The translations under genes and the position numbers were made by a program. Shown one piece after another: positions 33,084 to 41,964 of a stretch of DNA of 64,000 nucleotides. This DNA comes from Dallia pectoralis (Eukaryota; Chordata; Actinopteri; Esociformes; Umbridae). The notes beneath the pieces are model-generated. The model was not told the origin of the DNA, did no database searches, and saw nothing but the letters and a program-made list of their open reading frames with translations. Within the stretch, counting starts at the first letter, position 1. Every line of letters starts with the position of its first letter. Location of the stretch: assembly GCA_029465975.1 (NCBI GenBank), contig CM055761.1, positions 10,342,529 through 10,406,528 on the forward strand. The letters are read 5' to 3'.

Positions 33084-33310
33084 TGCCATCATAACATAAA
33101 GGGTAGAAAACCGGCTAAAACATGACGGAGGAATAAACTCACGTAGCCATCGGGTTTCGTTTGACTGGCGTGCACACACACAGGAGCATGCCCTCATTTA
33201 TTAAATTGCAACACCTGTTAAACATAATGAACGAACCACACCCCTTAGACTCACACCCCCTTAGTTAACAGTCATAATAAGAGCACATTCAAGGTCACCA
33301 ATGTTCAACA
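33084..33310 (-). repeat. copia 5' LTR
   Basis: 227 bp. On the minus strand it ends ATGATGGCA, so the two in-frame Met codons of gag (33092-33087) are inside the LTR itself. The primer site follows directly. Confidence 0.9.
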
Positions 33311-34423
33311 ATGAGGATCTGTCAAAGACATCTCCCAATGTTTTTTTAGGCGTGTGTGGCTAACCGAGCACAATCCAGATGACTTGGTGATGTTATACAA
33401 TTGTCTCTTTTCGACCAAGTTGCTGTGGTGAATACGTTTTCGTGTATTCCTCATGAGTCAGCTTGTTTGAACAAGGTTGACCTCAAGAGGTGTTGTCTCT
33501 CTCCTATGATTAGAATTCGGCTAGGTCACCTGGTAATAACGAAAACGTTTGATCGCGTGCTTCAACATTTATTTTGGCCAAGTTCGAAGTCTGAATGTTG
33601 TAAAATGTGTCACGTATGTCAATTAACAGGAAAGCCAAACCAGACAACCTAAAGGAGGCTCACTATATCTGTGATCAGGGAACCGTTTGAGAGAGTAAAA
33701 GTGAACTGTGTTTTTTGCCCAAAACCAAATCAGTTTTTACTAACTGCAATGTGCAGTGTCACTAGGTATCCAGAGGCTATTCCTCTTTGATAAATAACTG
33801 CTAAGACTGTGATGAAAGCATTGATTTTCTACATTTGGACTTCCTAAAGTATTGCAAACAAACCAGGGAACCAATTTGCTATCTAAGTTGTTTTCAAAAG
33901 TGTTACAGATGTTGTCCATATCCCATAATATATCAAGTGCGTATCACCCGCAGAGCCAGGCAGGCTTGGATCGCTGGCACCAAACACTTAAGGCAATGCT
34001 TCGCAAATATTTTATGGACACCCAGAAAGACTGGGATGAGGGTGCCACATGTGCTGTTTGCCATACGGGACAGTGCAAGAATCGTTGGGGTTCAGTCTAG
34101 CTGAGCTCGTGTTTGGAAAAGGTGTTTGTGGACCGTTGATGATTTAAAGGAGCAGATACTGGCTCCGTTGGTTGGCTCTGCTGATAAAAACATGTTAAAC
34201 TACGTAAGCCAGATACACGAAAGGTTGCATGACACATGTGCGGTAGCCCATGAGACCATGCCCACCTCTCAAATGAGATTGAAACTCCAATATGACAGGA
34301 AAGCGTTTAGTCGTAACTTTTATACAGAGGACTAGGTTTTAGTTCTGTTGCCGATTCCAGGTTCTTCTGTCGGCACATTTTTCTGGTCCATACCAAATTG
34401 AGAGGAACATTTGTGAAACAAGC
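33311..34423 (+). pseudogene. Gmr1-like LTR element: integrase remnant
   Basis: Across frameshifts it reads a zinc region ('GHLVITKTFDRVLQHLFWP' followed by 'CCKMCHVCQLTGKP', 33520-33640) and the core ('FERVKVNCV', 33690; 'QTNQGTNLLSKLF', 33850; 'SAYHPQSQAGLDRWHQTLKAMLRKY', in pieces, 33935-34010). It then reads 'DDLKEQIL' and 'RLKLQYDRKAFSRNF'. At the three places where integrases have Asp, Asp and Glu it has Asn, Asn and Asp. The pogo element cuts it at 34424. Confidence 0.7.
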
Positions 34424-34929
34424 TACCGTAATTTCCGGACTATAAGGCGCAACTTTTTTCCCACTCTTTGAACCTCGCGGTTTAACACTAGGAGCACCAA
34501 CAGCCCACGCCTGCAGGCACAGCGGTTACTATCTAAAATAAATAATATATATAATGTTTAGAAGGTACAAACGTGTCCTTCCATGACTTTTCCTAAATAT
34601 GTGCATTTTACCATGTCCCGTTTTCAGAATTTTCAGCAAAATCACAAACCGAACACTATATACACTACTATTTACATGTTTTTTGACGACTAAATTGCCT
34701 TCCTTACGCCAAAATCACACGCTGCTGGGTGTTGGTACCCAAGAGGCGCTAATTGCGGTACCCAGACACCGATCACACCTAACTAAACCTATGACGTCAA
34801 TGGTTGAATGGGCGATACACAGACAAAAGATTGATACACACAGACAAAATATTGCAAATACACACCATAAGCCTATCCATGACAATGTAACTAACTGTAG
34901 CCTACAGTTTATTTGGAGAGAAACAAAAT

Positions 34930-35562
34930 TGTCACACCCTGATCTCAGTCACCTGTCTCGTAATTGTCTCCACGCCCCCCACCAGGTGTTTTCAGGTTCC
35001 CATTACTGTCTGTCTATTTATGTTGGTGTGCCCTGTTCCCTGGTGCCAGATCGTATTGTCTCGTCGTACGTTTCCAGCGCTTATCTCCTGTATTATCGGT
35101 GTTCCTGTCTACCTGTCCTCTGTTCTGTCTTCCCAGTACCGACTCCTGTTTTGTCCCCGACTCCGAGATTGCCTGCTCCCTTGTACCTGCCTAACGGACC
35201 CTATTGAACTCTGCCTGCTCCCTTGTACCTGCCTAACGGACCCTATTGAACTCTGCCTGCTCCCTTGTACCTGCCTAACGGACCCTATTGAACTCTGCCT
35301 GCTCCCTTGTAACTGCCTAACGGACCCTATTGAACTCTGCCTGCTCCCTTGTACCTGCCTAACGGACCCTATTGAACTCTGCCTGCCTACCGACTCCCAG
35401 ATCACCTGCCCCCTTGTACATCTATCAAACCATCCCTACCGAACTCTGCCTGCCTAACCGACTCTGCGATTGCCTTACCCCTGCATTCAGCAATAAACAC
35501 ACTGTTGAATCAGATCTCCGCCTCTGTCCGCATTTGGGTCTTGCCCGTCTGTCCAGTCTAAC
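34930..35562 (+). mobile_element. Solo-LTR-like insertion in piggyBac copy 1
   Basis: It starts TGTCACACCCTGATCTCAG, has an AATAAA signal near 35491 and ends GTCCAGTCTAAC. ACAAAAT stands on both sides (34923-34929 and 35563-35569). This contains the 5-bp duplication expected of gypsy-type integration; the exact boundary is ambiguous by two bases. Confidence 0.65.
35168..35390 (+). repeat. 42-bp tandem repeat within the LTR
   Basis: Five units of a 42-bp block (GCCTGCTCCCTTGTACCTGC plus CTAACGGACCCTATTGAACT). It is a multiple of 3, so an open frame of repeated 'CLLPCTCLTDPIEL' arises; this is not regarded as a gene. Confidence 0.9.
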
Positions 35563-35714
35563 ACAAAATAACCAACATAGCATATTATCTTTAAATGATT
35601 TTTCACCGCTAACACTAACATCCATCTTATTAGTCCTATGTGTCATGTAGCCGATTGCACTCAATAATTAATAACGAATAAACATCAGTGTATTGATATA
35701 GCCTACAAGAGTCT

Positions 35715-36440
35715 TCAACAATTGTGTGGAAGTCTGGGACAATGCCAGAGGAGTGGCAGACCGGGGTGGTGGTTCCTCTCTTCAAAAAGGGGGACCAGAG
35801 AGTGTGTGCCAATTACAGAGGTATCACACTCCTCAGCCTCCCTGGTAAGGTTTACTCCAATAGTGGAACCTCAGATTGAAGAGGAACAATGCGGTTTTCG
35901 TCCTGGCCGGGGAACAACGGACCAGCTCTTTACTCTCGCAAGGATCCTGGAGGGGCCCTGGGAGTATGCCCATCCAGTCTACATGTGTTTTGTGGATCTG
36001 GAGAAGGCGTATGACCGGGTACCCCAGGATATTTTGTGGGAGGTGCTGCGGGAGTATGGGGGTGAGGGGGTCTTTTCTCAGGGCCATCCAATCTCTGTAC
36101 GCTCAAAGCATGAGTTGTGTCCGTGTTCTCGGCAGTAAGTCAGATTCGTTCCCGGTGGGGGTTGGCCTCCGCCAGGGCTGCGCTTTGTCCCCAATCTTGT
36201 TTGTGATATTCATGGACAGAATATCAAGGCGTAGTCATGGTGGGGAGGGGTTTCCTTTCGGTGGGCTGATGGTTACATCACTGCTTTTTGCAGATGATGT
36301 GGTCCTGATGGCTTCATCGGTCGGTGACCTTCAGCACTCACTGGATTGGATCGAAGCCGAGTGTGAAGCGGCTGGGATGAGGATTAGCACCTCTAAATCT
36401 GAGGCCACGACTTTCAGTAGGAAACCGGTGGAATGCCTAC
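35715..36440 (+). pseudogene. RTE/Rex3-like LINE reverse-transcriptase fragment
   Basis: Read over frameshifts: 'KSGTMPEEWQTGVVVPLFKK', then 'NYRGITLLSLPGKVY', 'EEEQCGFRPGRGTTDQLFTL', motif A 'CFVDLEKAYDRVP', 'SFPVGVGLRQGCALSPILF', motif C 'LLFADDVVLMASS' and 'AGMRISTSKSEATTFSR'. The catalytic motifs are present but the frame is broken near 35865 and 36060. Both ends are truncated. The clade is inferred from motif style only. Confidence 0.7.
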
Positions 36441-36604
36441 CATGTTATTTAGCTTTTTGTGCGTGAGGAGGTCTTTCATTATCATTCGTCTGTAATGGTA
36501 AATAAATATATTTGCACAAAATGGCAACTATGTGCCTCAGAGGTCAACACCTAAAAACAACAACATATAGTTCCTTCAAGAACTTTTTTCTTCTTTTTTC
36601 TTCA

Positions 36605-36790
36605 CATTGATATGGATTGGACTTGTTCCGTGAGACCATGATGCCACGCAACCGTTTCAGAGAGATAATGCGACACCTACGGTTTGATGACAAGGAGACA
36701 AGAGAACTGCACCTGGTAACGGATAAGTTTGCTGCAGTCTCAGACATGTGCACTCGTAACAAGACTAATGAACACTGTGTGCAGTTGTCC
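36605..36790 (+). pseudogene. piggyBac transposase fragment
   Basis: The reading 'LFRETMMPRNRFREIMRHLRF' then 'DDKETR' and 'TDKFAAVSDMC' matches the N-terminal part of the piggyBac DDE domain (DDE_Tnp_1_7). Only about 60 codons remain and the catalytic Asp residues lie outside this piece. Confidence 0.75.
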
Positions 36791-37026
36791 TGATGCAAAC
36801 GTTTAGTTATCATTTTAGTTAATCATCGTAGTTAATTTAATTTAGGATGATAACACAGTAGATGATCCGATGCTGTTGATGGATGACTGGTTACTCAGTG
36901 AATTGGCTGGTGATGCTGGAGGAGAATGTTGGTGCTAATTGGATGATTCGTATGCTAATGAGGCCAGTGTGCGTGGGGGTCTGGCGGTTAAAGGGGTGAA
37001 AACGGCTCTGGCGCACCTAGTATTAA

Positions 37027-37334
37027 ACAATTACGGGGCAAATATATGTATTTTTCTTTTTTTTAAAAACACATTTGGCGACGTGCTCAGTTTTTTGGCG
37101 GCATTAAGCTTTCATTAGACCAATGAAATTGCCGATGGGTTAAGGTCAAACAACTTTTTTGTTTACAGTTCAGATTAAATTGAGCGCGCTCAAACTTCCC
37201 ATCATTCTGATTACGGAAGACATTTTGTCACCCTCATCATGGCAAAGACACGGAGAATGATAAATATGATGCAGCTTTCAAGTTGAAGGCGATTGATCTG
37301 GCTGTTGGAAAAGGAAATAGAGCTGCTGCACAGG
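37027..37334 (+). pseudogene. pogo transposase, N-terminal DNA-binding part
   Basis: After non-coding leader sequence, the frame near 37255-37334 reads 'KYDAAFKLKAIDLAVGKGNRAAAQEL'-type sequence in two parts (KYDAAFKLKAIDLAV and GKGNRAAAQEL). This is a Brinker/psq-like helix-turn-helix found at the head of fish pogo transposases. It breaks off where piggyBac copy 2 begins and continues at 38604 with 'NESMIRRWKQQREELT'. Confidence 0.7.
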
Positions 37335-38599
37335 AGCTGTTTTCACTCCTTTAATCGCCAGAGCCCCGCGGCCGCTGGCGTCATTTACATACGAATCATC
37401 CCAACTAGCACCTACATTCTCATCTGCAGCTTCACCATCCATTCACTGTGTAACCTGCCATCCATCTACAGCATCAGATCATCTACTGTGTTATCATCCT
37501 GAATTAAATGAATTAGGATGCATTATGAAGTAAAACATTTTACTAAAATAGTTATATTTACTGTCTTATGTAACCATACAATACAAAATTAAAATCATGA
37601 TTTTAAAATGCACAGGCTATGACATTTAAATTTCTAAAGATCGAATAAATTAAAATTCATCAAACTGTATGACCTATTTTGATGTAGTAAATGCTAAAAC
37701 ATTTTAGGTCACAAGCGACGTGCAATCAAATGATTTGCGCATGATTGGCCGTATATAGACATATTGCAACACAGACTCTTGAAATAGAAACATTAGGCTA
37801 CAGTGTATAATTCGATCATTTTTATTTGTAAAATGTATTATAGTAATTACATTCCAGTAACTAAGGCACAATCAGAACAAAACCAGTCCAATATAGATCA
37901 GACCAAAACCAGTCCAGTTTCATATAGATCGGACCAAAACGCATCCAGGTTCATATAGATCGGACCAAAACGCGTCCAGGTTCATATAGATCGGACCAAA
38001 ACGCGTCCAGGTTCATATAGATCGGACCAAAACGCGTCCAGTTTCATATAGATCGAACCATTATTGAGTGCAATAGGCGCATGACACATATATAGAACTG
38101 ATGAATAATTAAAAATGAAATGAATGGGCTGTATTCATAGACGTATTGGATGAATTCGTTCTGTTTATTTAGTGAAACATATTTCTTTATAAACGTACCT
38201 CTTTTTTCTAGTTCATTCAAATTCAACCAAGCCAATCTATCTATTGTCTATGTGTATCTCACAGTCTTGTCTGCGTATGGCCCATTCAACCATTGACGTC
38301 ATAAGCTCAGTGAGGTGTGATCGGTGTCTGGGTACCGCAATTAGCCCCTCTTGGGTACCAACGCCCAGTGGCGTGGGATTATGGCGACAGGAGGGCAGTT
38401 TAGATATAAAAAAACATGTAAATAGTAGTTTTATATAGTGTTCGGTTTGTGATTTTGCAATTCTGAAAACGGGACAAGGTAAAATGCACGTATTTAGAAA
38501 AAGTCATGGAAGGACGAGTCTGTAGCTTTTCAACATTATATATTTATTTTAATTACTAACTGCAACGCCCGCGGGCGTGGGCTGTTGGCGCTTCTAGTG
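37335..38599 (-). mobile_element. piggyBac element, copy 2 (opposite orientation)
   Basis: The right end CGTGGGCTGTTGGCG...TTCTAGTG is the reverse complement of the left end of copy 1 and abuts TTAA (38600-38603). The left end lacks the terminal bases but from GAGCTGTTTTCACTCC on it matches the reversed right end of copy 1. No transposase was recognised. It contains a 31-bp minisatellite. It interrupts the pogo DNA-binding domain between 'AAQEL' and 'NESM'. Confidence 0.8.
37880..38060 (-). repeat. 31-bp minisatellite in piggyBac copy 2
   Basis: Five to six units of TTCATATAGATCGGACCAAA with ACGCGTCCAGG. A single unit is present in copy 3 (about 62908-62945), so the array expanded after the copies split. 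Confidence 0.85.
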
Positions 38600-38603
38600 T
38601 TAA

Positions 38604-39158
38604 TGAGTCGATGATAAGACGTTGGAAACAACAGCGTGAGGAATTGACTGGCTCAACACACAGAGAGCAGACGGCCGAGGTGTTTCAACTGTGCAGATCC
38701 GACTGAAAGCTAAAACAATCGTTACCGCAATGAAATGTAAGGTTTTTAGAGGTGGACCATCGTGGTGTTTTAGATTTATGAGATGTAAAGGCCTGTCCAT
38801 CAGGGCACGGACGAGTCTGTGTCAGCAGCATCTCTCCCAACTACGAGGAAAGTTTCAAACTTCCGCAAATTCACTGAAGCAAAGATAGCGGCGCATTCCA
38901 TTGGCTGCACAACATCATAAATATGGATGAGGTTCCTCTGACGTTTTACCTGCCTCTCATTCGGACTGTCAACAGGAAAGGCTAATCATCTGTTACGCTG
39001 AAAACAACAGGGCATGAAAAAACGCATGTCACCTGTGATCTGAGCTGCAAGGCATCGGGAGAAAAGCTTCAACCACCGAAGGTGATTTTTAAACGCACAG
39101 GAATTGTTGTGAAAGTCAACAAGAAAGGATGAATGACGGAAAGCCTAATGGCATATGG
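38604..39158 (+). pseudogene. pogo transposase, middle part (HTH and start of DDE domain)
   Basis: The reading 'NESMIRRWKQQREELTGST' is followed, across stops, by 'VQIRLKAKTIVTAMK', 'FRGGPSWCFRFMR' and 'KGLSIRARTSLCQQ' (CENP-B-like DNA-binding region). Next come 'NMDEVPLTF' with the first catalytic Asp (38920 region), 'TTGHEKTHVTCDLSC' and 'PPKVIFKR'. Several stops, including a TGA where Trp is usual. It ends at the SINE. Confidence 0.7.
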
Positions 39159-39603
39159 AAGGGGGAATCTCCTCAACCACCACCAATGTGCAGCATCCAC
39201 CTGGATGATGCGACAGCAGCCATATTGCTGCTGAACGCACACCACACACCAGCTTACTGGTGGAGAGGAGACGATGAGGAAGCCAATTAGTATATATATG
39301 CGGATGATTAGGTGGCCATGATGGACAGAGAACATCCTGGGGTTTTTAATGACCACAGAGAGTCAAGACCTTGGTTTAAGGTCTCATCCGAAGGACGGTG
39401 CTTTTGGACAATATAATGGCCCTGTCCCTATACTGGGGCGTTAGGACCCACACAGACTAGAGGTGCAGCCCCTACTGGCCTCACTAACACCTCTTCCAGC
39501 AGCAACCTGGTTTTTCCAGGTGGTCTCCCATCCAGGTACTGACCAGGCTCAGCCCTGCTTAACTTCAGTGGGCAACCAGTCTTGGGCTATAGGGTGATAT
39601 GGC
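39158..39603 (-). mobile_element. 5S-rRNA-derived SINE (SINE3-like)
   Basis: On the minus strand the head reads GCCATATCACCCTATAGCCC, then AAGTTAAGCAGGGCTGAGCC and TGGTCAGTACCTGGATGGG. These match the internal promoter half of 5S rRNA (the A-box, intermediate and C-box area). A SINE body with GGACGGTGCTTT-type blocks on plus and a GGTTGAGGAGATTCCCCC end follow. The tail seen at 7275-7385 is missing, so it is 3'-truncated. It lies in the pogo catalytic domain. Confidence 0.8.
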
Positions 39604-39780
39604 TGCTGATTTGCCTCCAAACGAAAGTGACAAGAGCGATAATGAAAACTATCCAATATCGGATGAAGCAATTCCAAGGCTAATCAACTCCGACAATGAG
39701 GGAGATGACTTCAATGGTTTCAGTGCGCAGGAGGAAGAAGATAGTGACCAATTACTTTTTGGTAGGCTACTGTTTACTGT
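39601..39780 (+). pseudogene. pogo transposase, acidic C-terminus
   Basis: The frame reads 'PPNESDKSDNENYPISDEAI', then 'LINSDNEGDDFNGFSAQEEE', an acidic tail of the kind that ends pogo/Tigger transposases. It starts directly after the SINE. Most of the catalytic domain is missing. Confidence 0.6.
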
Positions 39781-40105
39781 GCCGTGTTTCGTTAAAGCAT
39801 ATTTATTTTTGTGACAAGCCGTGTTTCGTTAAAGCCTATTCATTTTTGTTACAACCCGCGTTTCATTAAAGCCTATTTATTTTTGTTACAAGCCGTGTTT
39901 TGTTAAAGCCTATTTATTTTTGCAACAAGCCGTGTTTTGTTAAAGCCTATTTATTTTTGCAACAAGCCGTGTTTTGTTAAAGCCTATTTATTTTTGCAAC
40001 AAGCCGTGTTTCGTTGAAGCCTATTTATTTTTGCAACAAGCCGTGTTTCGTTAAAGCCTGTGTATTTTTGCAACAAGCCGTGTTTCGTTAAAGCCTGTGT
40101 AAAAA
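39778..40105 (+). repeat. 37-bp minisatellite before the pogo right end
   Basis: About nine units of GCCGTGTTTCGTTAAAGCCT plus ATTTATTTTTGCAACAA with few changes. It ends about 70 bp inside the right terminal repeat. Confidence 0.9.
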
Positions 40106-40177
40106 TCATTAGTTTCAATGTGAAATTCAGTGGGTGCGGCTTATATTCAGGTGCGCTCAATAGCAAGGAAATTACAG

Positions 40178-41189
40178 TATGTTTTTAATCTGTTCTAGAC
40201 AACCGTCCCGTCTGTGGGATAATTGCAGTACCCTATACAACCACAAGGGATACTTTCAGTTCCCTATACAACCATTACAATCTCAACACAAAGATCACGA
40301 AATTCAAAAACGGACGTTTTATAATATACTACATGCTTGTATTGTGCATAAAGGTTTGAATCTCCCCTTTCTAACAACGTTTTCCATTGAACATTTTTTT
40401 TTTCAATTTATTTGCAATAGAAAGGATTGCTAATGGCGATTATGACGTCATCATTGTTGCAAACATTTTTAAACTATAGCGATAATATACGATAATATTG
40501 TACTTACATCAGCCAAAGTCGATAATTTTTCTTTTCCTATAGTCCCAGGGATATTATTAGCATAGTTTATGATATAGTAATACATATTTGGTCGAGAATA
40601 GACGTTTTCAACACTCAAGACGATGCTTTTCACTGAAAACGGAAGCTTCCGGGTCTGAACTGATGTTGAAATCGAAGGTGAATGGCTAAACTCCAAGAGG
40701 GCGGCTTCTTAGTTGTGTGCAGTGTATTTTGTCCATTTGGGAGGGGTTGGTTCACTCACTCACTTCTCTTAAAGAGACATGCTTTCACTAAAATGACTGT
40801 ATCTCAGTGAGTAAACGAGACACATGAAACAAAGCCTGGCATAATGCTGACACCCAGGGAAACACATATGTTTATAGTTATATATTTCTCTGGTTGACCA
40901 GAGATTCATAGTCTGAGATATCAATTTTCAAAGTCACTGGAAAATAAAAATAAAAACGTATGTTGTCAGTGTTCACGCTTTCTTTAGTGTCAACTTTCTT
41001 TTCATGCTTTACCCCCTCCTACATGTTAGATAGTATGTGTTACATTAATTAATTGAACATTTCTGTTTTCTTTTAAATGCCCTTTACCAAATCTTCCTAC
41101 ATGGTTCTCTTCCAGAGCAATATCCATTTAGATTGGGGTGGGTCATTTTAGGCGGAAATTGAGATCTGGGGCCCTGTCAAGAACAGGTT
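40178..41189. other. No gene or repeat recognised
   Basis: By position this should be the Gmr1-like linker between integrase and RT, but I see no clear match until 41190. AT-rich with a T run near 40400. Confidence 0.4.
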
Positions 41190-41480
41190 AACACTCTAGA
41201 CCGGAGACGCTCGTTTTGGGTTTGCCATGTTAACATGTACCATGTTCGAGAGACCCTTCCTAACTCCTCAGAACACGCCGGTACAGCAAACCGTCATGCC
41301 TATGGCCTCTGTGGGGACATTTAGATGAAAAACAAATTAAGGATCTTGTTGCCTTAATTAATGAGATTTCCAGCCTTTTCAGGGATGTTCCCAGTTGTAC
41401 CTCCATCTTGGAACATGATGTGAATAAGGGGGATGCCACTCCGATCAAGCAGCATCCCTATTGTGTGAATGCTGTGAGGG
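41190..41480 (+). pseudogene. Gmr1-like LTR element: linker and start of RT
   Basis: The reading 'TLDRRRSFWVCHVNMYHVRE' is the linker that follows integrase in Gmr1-type elements. Then, in pieces, come 'KDLVALINEISSLFRDVPS' and 'LEHDVNKGDATPIKQHPYCVN', the N-terminal RT region before the palm. Beyond this the RT is lost. Its place after the integrase (33.3-34.4 kb) on the same strand gives the order integrase then RT. Confidence 0.65.
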
Positions 41481-41964
41481 AGGGCAGCAATGAAACAAGA
41501 AGTGAGTTTTCTTTCTACAACATCAAATGGCAAAACCCACTATTAGTCCCTGGAGCTCCCGTGTATTTTCATACCCTTGAAGGTCCGTCAACAAATAGCC
41601 AGATTGGAAATGGTTAAAAATAGTACCATACACTTACAGAGTATCAACATCTGTGTAAACAAACACAAAGCATACAATTCTCAGAGAATAGGGCTCCAGT
41701 GGCTCCCCGTTCCACAGACTGGTGTTAGCTGTCTCACCGATCACCTCTCGCGCCCCATCTTCAGGTAGCACCTGGTTTAATATACATTTCTTTGGGAGTG
41801 GGTAGGAGCATGACACCTGCCATATTCGGAGGTAGTCTTTTTTCATCTGGCTTATGGCCAATGAGAGTAAGGGTTGACGTCATCTTTGCATGCAGAGCTC
41901 TTCTCTAGTTCTGCAAGCTCAACAGTTACGAGTTGACTTTCCCTATAGTTCAGTAAATATACAC

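Larger units (their letters stand above)
30098..33092 (-). pseudogene. copia gag, split by L2 insertion
   Basis: The N-terminal part (33092-32637) starts at Met codons in the LTR and reads 'MMANLTGYGP', 'NRLCFDGDEKNYELW', 'LLDDKSLSLVMRDA' and 'ALKILREHYAGK', the copia-type capsid (UBN2-like) pattern. It stops at the LINE. The C-terminal part (30440-30098) continues 'TLSDGLLIAMVLKGLP', then a CCHC knuckle ('CFNCGQKGHKAVEC'). An extra A in an A run near 30120 then shifts the frame into protease. The codon split by the insertion can be followed on both sides through the 7-bp duplication TAAAGTC. Confidence 0.85.
26611..33310 (-). mobile_element. copia (Ty1-type) LTR retrotransposon with an L2 LINE inside
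   Basis: It has two LTRs (26611-26839 and 33084-33310, TG...CA), a purine tract beside the left LTR (AAGTGGGGG on minus) and a primer site beside the right LTR. The coding order on the minus strand is gag, protease, integrase, RT, RNase H, the copia order. The LTRs differ by about one substitution and one CA unit, so the insertion is young. No target duplication is visible: AAGTT stands on the left and ATGAG on the right. Several coding lesions are present. The L2 LINE 30441-32636 splits gag. Confidence 0.9.
34486..37022 (+). mobile_element. piggyBac element, copy 1
   Basis: TTAA lies on both sides (34482-34485 and 37023-37026). The left end is CACTAGGAGCACCAACAGCCC, here one base over 20 in length if written fully, so the key part is CACTAGGAGCACCAACAG. 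The right end reads GGCTCTGGCGCACCTAGTA, an imperfect inverted match. Inside are an LTR insertion (34930-35562), an RTE-like LINE RT piece and a transposase remnant at 36605-36790. It is in opposite orientation to copies 2 and 3. Confidence 0.8.
34426..40177 (+). mobile_element. pogo/Tigger-type DNA transposon, expanded by nested insertions
   Basis: The left end is CCGTAATTTCC, and the right end is the reverse complement of CTGTAATTTCC. Both are next to TA (34424-34425 and 40178-40179), the pogo target. Its own sequence is in pieces: 34426-34485, 37027-37334, 38604-39158 and 39601-40177. Two piggyBac copies and one SINE fill the gaps. The transposase reads in order across the pieces. It lies inside the Gmr1-like element. 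Confidence 0.8.

Noticed and set aside
26606..33315. Target duplication of the copia element
   Set aside because: AAGTT (left) and ATGAG (right) do not match, so none can be claimed.
35020..35457. Repeat protein of 'CLLPCTCLTDPIEL' units
   Set aside because: The frame exists only because the 42-bp LTR repeat is a multiple of 3.
39517..39603. 5S rRNA gene
   Set aside because: Only the promoter half is 5S-like, it is diverged, and it continues into a SINE body.
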